A DNA stretch of 64,000 nucleotides. Origin: Chimonanthus salicifolius. Its lineage: Eukaryota > Streptophyta > Magnoliopsida > Laurales > Calycanthaceae. Where the stretch lies: positions 68,964,781 to 69,028,780 of the forward strand of contig CM023539.1 of the NCBI GenBank assembly GCA_013350335.1. The letters are read 5' to 3'. Under the pieces are notes generated by a model, which saw nothing but the letters and a program-made list of their open reading frames with translations, did no database searches and was not told where the DNA came from. The position numbers and the translations under genes were made by a program. Shown in pieces: positions 1 to 10,517 of the stretch. Within the stretch, counting starts at the first letter, position 1; every line of letters starts with the position of its first letter.

Positions 1-2607
1 CAGGTTTTAAGATTTGAGGGTTTAGGGTTTAGGTTTAGGGTTTCGGGTTGAGGTTTTAGGGTTTTTGGTTTGGGTTTAGGGTTTTAGTTTTTACTGTTTA
101 GGGATTAGGTGTTTTCGACATATAACGATTTTAGGGTTTAGGATTTAGGGTTTTAACGGTTTAAGGGTCTAGGGTTTTAGGGTTTTTTGATTTAGGGTTT
201 TAGGGTATCAGGGTTTACGGTTTTAGGGTTTTAGGGGTTTAGGGTTGAGGGTTTAGGTTTTAGGATTTAGGGTTTAGGGTTTAGGGTTTTTATTTTACGG
301 ATTAGGGCTTTAGGGTTTAGGGTTTTAGGGCTTTAGGGTTTAGGATTTAAGGTTTAGGGTTTTAGGATTTTATGGGTTTAGAGTTTAGGGTTTAGGATCT
401 TAGGGGTTTAGGGTTTAGGATTTAGGGTTTATGGTTTTAGGGTTTTTGGGTTTAGGGTTTAGGGTTTATGGTTTTAGTATTTTAGGGTATTACAGTTAGG
501 GTTTTATTTAGGGTTTAGGATTTATGGTTTTAGTGGTTTAGGGTTTAGGGTTTTAGGGTTTAAAGATTTTAGAGTTTATGGTTTAGGGTTTAAGGTTTTA
601 AGGGTCTAGGTTTTTAAGGTTTTAGGGTATCAGGGTTTAGGGTTTTAGGGTTTTAGGGGTTTAGGGTTCAGGGTTCAGGGTTTAGGTTTTAGGATTTAGT
701 GTTTAGGGTTTATTTATTACGGCTTAGGGCTTTAGGGTTTAGGGTTTTAGTGGTTTGGGTTTTAAGATTTAGGGTTTAGGGTTTTAGGGTTTTAGGATTT
801 TATGGGTTTAGGGTTTAACGTTTAGGGTTTAGGGGTTTAGGGTTTAGGATTTAGTGTTTATGGTTTTAGGGTTTATTGTTTAGGGTTGAGGGTTTTAGGA
901 TTTTAGGGTATTACCGTTCGGGTTTTAGGGTTTAGGATTTATGGTTTTAGGGTTTAGGGTTTTAGGGTTTTAGTGGTTTAGGGGTTTAGGGTTTAGGGTT
1001 TAGGGTTTTGGATTTAGGGATTAGGGTTTAGGGTTTAGGGCTTATGGTTTTATGGTTTTAGGGTATAGGGCTTAGGGTTTATGGTTTAGGGTTTTCGGAT
1101 TTTAGGGTTTTAGAGTTTGGGGTTATAGGGTTTTAGTGTTCAAGGGTTTAGGAATTTATGGGTTTAGGGTTTTAGTGTTTGGTGTTTTAGGGTTTTATGA
1201 TTTTAGGGTTTAGGGTTTAGGGTTTAGGGTTTAGGGTTTAGGGTTTAGGATTTATTTATTACGGCTTAGGGCTTTAGGGTTTAGGATTTTAGTGATTTAG
1301 GTTTTAAGATTTAGGGTTTAGGGTTTTAGGGTTTTAGGGTTTTAGGATTTATGGGTTTAGGGTTTAAGGTTTAGGGTTTAGGGGTTTAGGGTTTAGGATT
1401 TAGGGTTTATGGTTTTAGGGTTTATTGTTTAGGGTTTCGGGTTTAGGGTTTTTGGATTTTAGGGTATTATTGTTCGGGTTTTTGAGTTTTAGGGTTTAGG
1501 ATTTATGGTTTTAGGGTTTTAGTGGTTTAGGGTTTTAGGGTTTAGGGTTTTGGATTTAGGGATTAGGGTTTAGGGTTTAGGGCTTATGGTTTTATGGTTT
1601 TAGGGTATAGGGGCTTAGGCTTTATTGTTTAGGGTTTTCGGATTTTAGGGTTTTAGAGTTTAGGGTTATAGGGTTTTAGTGTTCAAGGGTTTTGGAATTT
1701 ATGGGTTTAGGGTTTTAGTATTTCGTGTTTTAGGGTTTTATGATTTTCGGTTTAGGGTTTTAGGGTTATAGTGGTTTGGGGTTTAGTGTTTTGGTTTTAG
1801 GTTTTGGGGTTTAGGGTTTGAGGGTTTTAGGGGTCTAGGATTTAGGGTTTAGGGTTTTAGGGTTTAAAGGTTTAGGGTTTGGGGTTTAGGGTTTAGGATT
1901 TTAGGGTTTTATGGGTTTAGAGTTTAGGGCTTACGGTTTAGGGTTTCGGATTTAGGGTTTTAGCATTTTAGGGGTTTATGGTTTAGGGTTTAGGGTTTTA
2001 GGGGTTTAGGATTTAGGGTTTAGGATTTAGGGTTTAGGGTTTTAGGGTTTTAGGGTTTAGGGTTTAGGGTTTTGGGTTTAGGGTTTTAGGATTTTAGGGT
2101 ATTAGGGTTAGGGGTTTAGGGGTTTAGGGTTTAGGATTTTAGGGTTTTAGGCTTTTAAGTTTTTTGGCTTTAGGGCTTTAGGGTTTTAGGGTTTTAGGGG
2201 TTTAGACTTTAGGGCTTAGCGTTTGTTTGGGGTTTAGGTCTTTGGTTTTATGGTTTTATTGTTTAGGGTTTATGGTTTAGGGCTTAGGTTTTTGGGTTTT
2301 AGGGGTTTAGAATTTAGGGCTAGGTTTAGGTTTTAGGTTTTTCATTTTAGGGTTTTAAGGTTTTAGGGTTTAGGGATTTTGGGGTTTAGGGTTTTAGGGT
2401 TAAGGGATTTAGGGTTTTTGGGCTGTGGATTGTGGGTTTTAGGATTTTAGGGGTTTAGGGTTTAGGGGTTTAGGATTTAGGGTTTTAGTGTTTAGGGGTT
2501 TAGGGTTTAGGGTTTAGGGTTAGGGTTTAGCGTTTTAGGATTTTAGGGTATTAGGGTTAGGGTTTTAGGGGTTTAGGGTTTTAGGGTTTAGGATTTATGG
2601 TTTTAGA
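1..2607 (+). repeat. Degenerate telomere-type (TTTAGGG)n array
   Basis: The stretch is a near-continuous run of TTTAGGG, TTTTAGGG, TTTAGGGG and single-base variants (TTTAGGA, TTTATGG, TTTAGTG), with no open frame of note. The basic unit is the plant telomere heptamer, but perfect runs rarely exceed six or seven units, so this is decayed or interstitial telomeric DNA and not an active telomere end. A higher-order pattern is visible: a block starting near 290 recurs near 705 and 1250. The G-rich strand is +, pointing toward the centre of the window. The last 8 bases (2600-2607, GTTTTAGA) are the left target duplication of the hAT element that follows. Confidence 0.95.
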
Positions 2608-2628
2608 CAGGGGTTGAAATACCGCCCC
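2608..2628 (+). repeat. hAT terminal inverted repeat, 3' side
   Basis: The first 21 bases pair imperfectly with the complement of 10497-10517. The shared core is CA(G/A)GGGTT(G/C)AAATA. One ATCGGCCGAT palindrome lies just inside, at 2656-2665. Confidence 0.85.
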
Positions 2629-2675
2629 TGGCGATATATCGGCGGATATGCAAATATCGGCCGATAAGTTTCTCT

Positions 2676-3268
2676 CTCTTCAATTTTTTTTTTTTTGCAA
2701 TTTTGTCCGAATTTTTTTGGGTAATGTCAGAAAATTTGGGGCTTCTTGAAAATGTAATTTTTTCATATCGGTCGTATACATATTCAAATTATTTATTTAA
2801 GTTTCGAATACGATTAATATTAAAATTAACAATAGCTGATGTTAACTTATATAAACAGGAAAATGTCTCATCAATGGAGAGGAACATGTAAATGTAAATG
2901 AAAAAAAAAATCACATTCATTGAATAGTATTTTAAAATTCAAATCATGTTTTTAAAATTTTCAAGAAGTGGTAATAAAAGGTAAAATAGTATTTTATAAG
3001 TGAAGACCTCTGAATAATATGGTATTGTTTTTTTTTTTCTTAAAGGGATTTCGATTATCTTAGCTTAGACTAAAAAAAATTGAGATCAAAGTAGACTATT
3101 AGTTATTTATCAAAATTTGAATTCAGTTTAAGTAGATCTCAATGAAATTGAATTTCATATAAAGAGTTCGCTCTATCTTAGAGGTAGAAATTTTAATGGG
3201 TTTAAAGGTAATATATTAAATCTAATAATAATGATTAGTGCTAATACTTCAAAGTTGAAAACTTGAAA
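2676..3268. other. AT-rich noncoding 3' region of the hAT element
   Basis: This is a low-GC stretch with poly-A/T runs between the terminal repeat and the transposase stop. It matches 59281-59870 of the right arm in reverse orientation. I see no credible open frame; the one small frame at 2703-2891 has no recognisable feature. Confidence 0.7.
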
Positions 3269-6200
3269 TCACTTGAGTTTCACCAAATACATCAAAGCTT
3301 GTCCAAATTTTCTCAAAACAAATGTAATATTACTATGAATCCAACTCTTCATATGGATAACCCGGGACGTGGAAATAAAATCTTGCATACGTCTCTTCCG
3401 AAAGTCGCTCATCATTAGACGTGTAGTCGGATGTTAACGATGGATGTGGTACTGCCAACTATCAGATGAGGGTTGCAACTGACGATCTGAAATCGACATA
3501 GACTGCATATTACTGGATAATGAGTTCGTGTCGAAGTGCCCATAGCTCGGTTGACCATAATATCCTGTGGGCGTATATCCGAAAGATACATATCCTTCAC
3601 CGGGCAAGTTTGTTCCGCCATGAGGAGGTGTATGTTACCTATCATCCTGTTGGTAATGGACTTCACTCATGTTGGGATAATACCCCGGTGGATTTGCAGG
3701 CTCAACATCCACAACAATATTTGGATGAGTAAAATCCAACCCATCATCTGACCCATTACCGTCATCGGTAGATGAATCAGAATCAGATCTAGCCGATCCA
3801 TAATCACGTCTGCTAGGTTGGCTGCTTGGAACAACAGGTTCTTTTCCTCTTATTGATCTCCTCCTCTGTGAAGAGCTAGATACCCCACTTGTCCCAGTGG
3901 GCCGTTCACTAACAGAATGACGACATGGTGCCATCCTTGTACTTGTCTGACGTTCTAGACCCACATTTGGAGGGCGGGACACACTGATTGAATGGCGGCG
4001 ACCTTCATTTTCCGCCTCTTCCTCGGAATCTTGCAATTCTCCCAACTCTACATTTGATCTAAAAATGATATATCTAGATCATGAAGTACAGGTTGTTCTT
4101 CCTTTTCGATCCATTCACTTAATGGATCATTATAGGTAAATAGAGACTTGAGGTCGATCGGGACGAAAAAATCATCGGCATCTACCCGTGTCAACTCGGG
4201 GTACCTCCTCAAATTCCTTGCCCTTAGCCGCTGATTGTAGTGTAGGTACACTAAATCATTCAGTCTTTGAGATGATAATCTGTTTCGAGGCTTGCTGTGG
4301 ACATATTTAGATGTCGACCAATTACGCTCGCAGTTGGTTGCACTGCACGTCTGGCTCATCAGCTTGATGGCATACTTCCTCAATATAGGTGAGCTATTGC
4401 CAAAATATGTCCACCACTGTGTAGCATTCATCGTCGCCTTCTCTCTTAACCTAACATCGGTAGCTTCATCCGCAAATGACTCCAAGCGGTTCTCATAATT
4501 GTGTAACTTCAAAACAAAAAGAAACACAATTAGTATTATCGGATAAATAACAACTTTCAAATCATCGAAAATATTTGTGTCATAATGAACAAAAGTAATA
4601 CATCTCTAAAACATGCCGGCCGTTCACCAGGATGCATGACACCCATAATCTCCAACGTCCGTCTTACACAGTTACGAATTGAGTCGGTCGACAGTTCTAA
4701 ACCTAACTCATTAGGTTTCTTTGATAAGGGATTCAAATAATATGCTGCCAAGTGAAATACAATGCGATTAGCCTAAATATAAGATATGCACAATAATAAG
4801 ATATAAACACACTAGCGAATAAAAAACTAACCTGCAACGAACTGTGGGTTGGAGATGAAAAATTGATTAATCCTGTCGTTGATGATTTCCATGAATTGAA
4901 CCGGAGGATTAACTTTCGCAACTTCAGTTTTAGCCTTTATGATGCATTCAAATACACAGGGGAGCGTCGGCTTCTTATCTCCGTCTACAAATCGGAGTGT
5001 TGTGACTATGGGAGCAGAGATGTTGATGGCCGATACGATACTGTCCCAGAACATTTTAGATACAAACAAGTGTGTAATGTTCTGGTAATATCTTTGATGT
5101 TCAGCGTTCCTCATGTCGAACGCATTCGCAAAGGACCTACTTCTCGCCATTTTCATCAATTCTGTCTTGCTTCTTAAGAAGTTCTGCATCATAAGGAATA
5201 CTGTGGCGAAACGTGTTACTGCAGGTCGCAGTAGTTCACGACGTTTCGTGTACTTCCTCATTACCTCTAAGATTCTAACATGATTGTATATAAATGTGGT
5301 GACATCCTTACACCAATCAATTAGTTTCCCAAATTCCCTCACATTAGCAAAATCTTTGAGGATCAAGTCTATGCAGTGGGCCGCACAGGGGGTCCATAAG
5401 ATCCACGGGTATGTGTTCCCGACCTTCTTCCCTCCCGACTTATAGCCCGCTCCATTGTCCATTACAATTTGGACAACTTTCTCAGGTCCAATTTCTTCAC
5501 AGACAGACACCATCAAGCTACAAAGAAAGTCACCGTCATTTACTCGGCCTGATGTGTCCTATGATTTATGATACACTGTGCCACATTGATTATAAATGAG
5601 GAAGTTAACGATACTACGGTTATCGTTGCTCTTCCAGCCATCCGACACAAGGGTTACTCCCGTATCCTCCCAGGAAGACTTAAAATTATTTACCCATTTT
5701 CGGATCCGCTGTATTTCACGAGGGATGAATGTGGTAGAAATCTCATACGGCGATGGGAAGTTGATATTAGGTCCAGCAGTTGCGGATGCAAAGCACACAG
5801 ACTTAAAATATGGATTTAAGATTTCCGCCGGTGGCCGATGGCTGTCGGCGAAAAACTTAGTGACTGCCGTCCCAACTAATTGTTTTGCCGTCTCTTTGTC
5901 TACTTGATTTCTTTTTCCTTGTTTCAAGGAAGTTGGTCTGTCCCACATTGGATCACCAGCACCAACTGTATCCGGATTTACACCGTAGCGTTCAGCCTTT
6001 GCTCGTTCTCCTCCTCTAAATGCATTTTTAATGGAATTTCATCGGCCCATAAGTCCAGATTTTTGTCTGGATGATCCACGCGCAGTCCCAAATCCACTCG
6101 CACCGCCTGTGTAGAGTATTAAAATTCAGTTTTTGGCATTTTAATGTAATTTAGAAATAAATTGCTTTTGTTACATTAAACAATTAATTTAAAGAAATTA

Positions 6201-6623
6201 ATCTGCACCACTCTGCCCTCTCATCTCATGTTCGCAGTGACTAATTCGCATTGCATGCCGCAGGTGTCTGTCCTCTTCAATCTCGTCTGGATCCTCTTCT
6301 GAAGACGACGGGACATTTTCCACGTATTGGCCCTCCCTTTCACTTTCTAAACAGTCGGCCATTATGTGACCGATAGCATGCTCTTCTGCTTCAGTCCTTA
6401 TTTTCTTTTTTTTGGCATTCACTTCCAGTAGTTGCCTGCAAATAATTTGCGCTTGTGTTGGTGCACGTTTGCAAGCGGCTACATCTCCCGTCTTTCTAGT
6501 TATATGTGCCTTTAAACGGGTTATTCCTCCTGATACCATCTTTTCACAGAAGTTGCATTTGACTTTGTTATTACTATGTCGTTCACCGAACGACTATGCT
6601 GGATCATCATTGTTTTTAGCCAT
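3269..6623 (-). pseudogene. hAT transposase (BED / DUF659 / hAT dimerisation), left copy, broken
   Basis: This would catalyse cut-and-paste transposition of the element. Reading on the minus strand from the ATG at 6623: a BED-like finger with CNFC, then an SGGITRLKAH stretch (about 6570-6480); an acidic linker; a DUF659-type core (5948-5559) containing DGWKS and NFLIYNQ; its continuation (5516-4827) with MDNGAGYKS and CAAHCIDLILKD; and the C-terminal dimerisation segment (about 4440-4230) with CERNWST, RNRLSSQRLNDLVYLHYN. A Ser/Gly/Tyr-rich tail follows. Introns are implied at about 6202-6107 and 4825-4755. Lesions: TAG in the finger exon and TGA in the linker, both shared with the right arm; the intron-1 donor is AT instead of GT; a private TAG follows YHKS near 5557; a shared frame shift follows LDQM near 4046; a private TAA lies in the tail. 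Clearly a dead gene of a plant hAT family. Confidence 0.9.
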
Positions 6624-6659
6624 TGCTGTTTAAGAAAAGCAAAAAAAAAAAGGGTACAT

Positions 6660-9240
6660 TTACACATTTTTTGGTCAATTTATCACATGAAAATGGGGGT
6701 ATTAAATGATAAAATGAAAAGAAAGCATCAACTGTTGTGAACCTGAAACTTTTTACAGTAATAACACACTACAAACTCAGAGGGTTCATTTAAAAACGAA
6801 TCTGATTTTTTTGATACATTTACACATTTTTTGGGCAATTTATCACATGAAAATGGGGGATTAAATGATAAAATTAAAAAAAAAACCTCATCTGCTGTGA
6901 ACCTGAAACTTTTTATAGTAATAAAACACTACAAACTCAGAGGGTTCATTTAAAAAAAGACTCTGATTTTTTTGATACATTTAGACATTTTTGGGCAATT
7001 TATCACATGAGAATAGGGGATTAAATGATAAAATTAAAAAAAAGCATCATCTGCTGTGAACCTGAAACTTTTTACAGTAATAACACACTACAAACTCAGA
7101 GGGTTCATTTAAAAAAATAATCTGATTTTTTTGATAAATTTACACATTTTTGGGCAATTTATCACATGAAAATGGGGGATTAAATGATAAAATTTAAAAA
7201 AAAAGCATCATCTGCTGTGAACCTGAAACTTTTTACAGTAATAACACACTAAAAACTCAGAGGGCTCATTTTAAAAAAATAATCTTATTTTTTTGATACA
7301 TTTACACATTTTTGGGCAATTTATCACATGAAAATAGAGGATTAAATGATAAAATTAAAAAAAAGCATCATCTGCTGTGAACCTGAAACTTTTTACAGTA
7401 ATAACATACTACAAACTCAGAGGGTTCATTTAAAAAAATAATCTGATTTTTTTGATACATTTACACATTTTTGGGCAATTTATCACTTGAAAATAGGGGG
7501 TTAAATGATAAAATTAAAAAAAACCTCATCTGATGTGAACCTGAAACTTTTTATAGTAATAACATACTACAAACTCAGAGGGTTCATTTAAAAAAAAGAA
7601 TCTGATTTTTTTGATACATTTACACATTTTTTGGCAATTTATCACATGAAAATAGGGGGTTAAATGATAAAATTAAAAAAAAAGCATAATCTGCTGTGAA
7701 CCTTAAACTTTTTACAGTAATAGCACACTAAAAACTTAGAGGGTTCATTTAAAAAAAGAATCTGATTTTTTTGATACATTTACACATTTTTGGGCAATTT
7801 ATCACATGAAAATGGGGGATTAAATGATAAAATTAAAAAAAAAGCATCATCTGCTGTGAACGTGAAACTTTTTACAGTAATAACACACTACAAACTCAGA
7901 GGGTTCATTTAAAAAAGAATCTGATTTTTTTGATAAATTTACACATTTTTGGGCAATTTATCACATGAAAATGGGGGATTAAATGATAAAATTAAAAAAA
8001 AAACTCATCTGCTGTGAACCTGAAACTTTTTACAGTAATAACACGCTACAAACTCAGAGGGTTCATTTAAAAAAATAATCTGATTTTTTTGATACATTTA
8101 CACATTTTTGGGCAATTTATCACTTGAAAATAGGGGGTTAAATGATAAAATTAGAAAAAAAAAAAGCATAATCTACTGTGAACCTAAAAATTTTTACAGT
8201 AATAACACACTAAAAACTCATAGGGTTCATTTAAAGAAAGAATCTGATTTTTTTGATACATTTACACATTTTTGGGCAATTTATCATATGAAAATGGGGG
8301 ATTAAATGATAAAATTAAAAAAAAGCATCATCTGCTGTGAACCTGAAACTTTTTATAGTAATAATAGACTAGAAACTCAGAAGGTTTATTTAAAAAAAGA
8401 ATCTGATTTTTTTGATACATTTAGACATTTTGGGCAATTTATCACATGAAAATGGGGGATTAAATGATAAAATTAAAAAAAAACCTCATCTTCTGTCAAA
8501 TACTACTTTTTTTACAGTGAAAAAAATACTACTCACTGAGAGGGTTGGGTTAAAAAATATTCATAAGTTTTCGGTACATTTACATATTTTTTCGTAATTT
8601 ATCACATGAAAATGGGGGATTAAATGATAAAATTAAAAAAAAAAGCCTCATCTACTTTCCAACTGAATTTTTTTATAGTAAAAAAATACTACTCACTGAG
8701 AGGGTTGGTTTAAAAAATATTCATACGTTTTCGGTACATTTACATATTTTTTCGTAATTTATCACATGAAAATGGGGGATTAAATGATAAAATTAAAAAA
8801 AACCTCATCTACTGTCAAATACTACTTTTTTTACAGTGTACAAATACTACTCACTGAGAGGGTTGGGTTAAAAAATATTCATACGTTTTCGGTATATTTA
8901 CATATTTTTTCATAATTTATCACATGAAAATGGGGGATTAAATGATAAAATTAAAAAAAAAGCCTCATCTACTTTCAAACTGAATTTTTTTACTGTACAC
9001 AAACACTACTCACTGAGAGGGTTGGTTTAAAAAATATTCATACGTTTTCGGTACATTTACATATTTTTTCGTAATTTATCACATGAAAATGGGGGATTAA
9101 ATGATAAAATTAAAAAAAAAACCCTCATCTACTTTCAAACTGAATTTTTTTATAGTACACAAATACTACTCACTGAGAGGGTTGGTTTAAAAAATATTCA
9201 TACGTTTTCAGTACATTTACATATTTTTTCGCAATTTATC
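6660..9240. repeat. ~160-bp AT-rich tandem array inside the hAT element (17 units)
   Basis: About 17 head-to-tail units of 158-162 bp, each recognisable by CAATTTATCACATGAAAATG followed by GGGGATTAAATGATAAAATT and a poly-A run. There are two subtypes. Units from about 6660 to 8410 carry CTGTGAACCTGAAACTTTTTACAGTAATA and share AACTCAGAGGGTTCATTT. Units from about 8460 to 9240 carry TACTACTCACTGAGAGGGTTGG. The array lies upstream of the transposase start codon, so it occupies the 5' leader or promoter of the element. The right arm has about 16 units (53450-55890). Small open frames inside the array are periodic artefacts. Confidence 0.93.
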
Positions 9241-9984
9241 ATATGAAATCGAGGTTTTTGTTTAAACATTTTAAATTAATAATTACGTTGCATGAAATTT
9301 ATATTTTTTCACAGAACCTTCTTTCTAAAATCAGAGGGCTGTTTTATAAAAAAAAATCAGCAACTTTTCCCAATAATTACTATTTCTTAATTCTTATAAT
9401 GTTTTGTAGTACATTTTCACTTTAGAAAATAAAAGAAAATGAAAAAAAAAAAACTAATCTGCATGAAAAAAATATCATACATTCATAATAATTTCTATGC
9501 TAGATGTTTAAGGATTTAAGCATAAATAAATCACTATCAATAATTAATAATCCATATTTCTAAAACAACAACATATTACAAAAAATACATTAAATATTAA
9601 ACTATACATTAAAACCATAAAATATTTAGATCAGAAGGCTAAAAAATAAAAATGGAATAAAAACTTACATGAAAATGAAGATCAATATATTTCCAGTACT
9701 TTGAACGGAATGATCTTCTAAGATAAGCCAATAATACATAAGGATTTCCAATCAAGCCGGATGAACGTTTGTAAGATGGGGATAGGAGTTAAAAAATACC
9801 ACTGCTGGATGAGTGAGTTTCTAAATGATTTAGTGGCTGAATGAAGAGATGTATAGGGTACTCATATAATGGAGGAGTTCGGCTGGTTCAGATCACGGGT
9901 TTCAGAAATATTAATAAAAAATTCAGGCGTGGGAAACAACAAGAATCCCACAGCCTGTTGAATTGGATGGCATGTAGGATTCCT
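9241..9984. other. Noncoding AT-rich hAT sequence between tandem array and subterminal block
   Basis: Single-copy, AT-rich sequence matching 52740-53450 of the right arm in reverse. No gene, RNA or promoter signal stands out. Confidence 0.6.
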
Positions 9985-10517
9985 GGGCGATATTTTAGAC
10001 GATATATCGCGCGATATATCGTCCGTGATATATCGCCCGATAATCATTCAAAATATCGCCGATATTAATTTTTTATTCATATTAACTGTAACTGATACAG
10101 ACCGATATACAGGGTTATCAGCCGATATTCTGGACCGATAAACGGTCCAAATATCGCCCGATATTTGTACCGAATATCGCCGATATCTAGTGGGTCCCAC
10201 TACCGATAACGTTTTTTTTTTAAAAAAAAAATCGGGCTTTCCAGACCGATAAATAGCTTATCGGGCGATATTGCATCCGATATACGGACCGATATATTGT
10301 CCGTATCGGCTGATATCATTTTTTTTTAAAAAAAAAATCAGAATAATAAACCTATATTTATCAACATCGGCCGATATTTACGACCGTTTATCGGTCATAT
10401 CGGCCGATATTCCTACTGTACAGCCGATACATATTGTATCGGCCGATATTGTTCGGTTTGAAAAAACCGATATATATCGGCCAATACAATATGTATCGGC
10501 CGATATTTGAACCCTTG
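9985..10517. repeat. hAT subterminal block of palindromic CGGCCGAT / CGATATATCG motifs
   Basis: Half a kilobase is crowded with self-complementary motifs. Four intact ATCGGCCGAT palindromes lie at 10366-10375, 10399-10408, 10438-10447 and 10495-10504, along with many GATATATCG, TCGGGCGATAT and ACCGATA variants. The block contains two T-run/A-run pairs near 10210-10230 and 10318-10337. hAT transposases generally bind clustered subterminal motifs, so these are candidate binding sites; that role is inference. The opposite end has only one intact copy. Confidence 0.85.

Larger units (their letters stand above)
2608..10517 (-). mobile_element. hAT superfamily DNA transposon, left-arm copy
   Basis: This is a 7.9-kb DNA transposon inserted in telomere-like repeats. 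Its ends form imperfect terminal inverted repeats: CAGGGGTTGAAATA at 2608, and the complement of CAAGGGTTCAAATA ending at 10517. It is flanked by 8-bp direct repeats, GTTTTAGA (2600-2607) and GTTTTAGG (10518-10525), 7 of 8 identical; 8 bp is the hAT hallmark. The minus strand encodes a decayed transposase with a BED-like zinc finger, a DUF659-type core and a C-terminal hAT dimerisation region. Between the zinc-finger exon and the 10517 end lie a ~160-bp tandem array and a dense block of palindromic CGGCCG-centred motifs. The right-arm counterpart is at 52193-59945. Confidence 0.92.

Noticed and set aside
1..2607. An active chromosome-end telomere at the window start
   Set aside because: Units are heavily mutated, the array is interrupted by transposons, and G-strand polarity points inward.
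6660..9240. The regular array looked at first like a CRISPR
   Set aside because: Units are contiguous ~160-bp AT-rich repeats without short spacers, inside a plant transposon.
10271..10510. A 79-codon frame with repeated SADI residues, a possible repeat protein
   Set aside because: It is the translation of the palindromic CGGCCGATAT motif block and lies in the transposon end.
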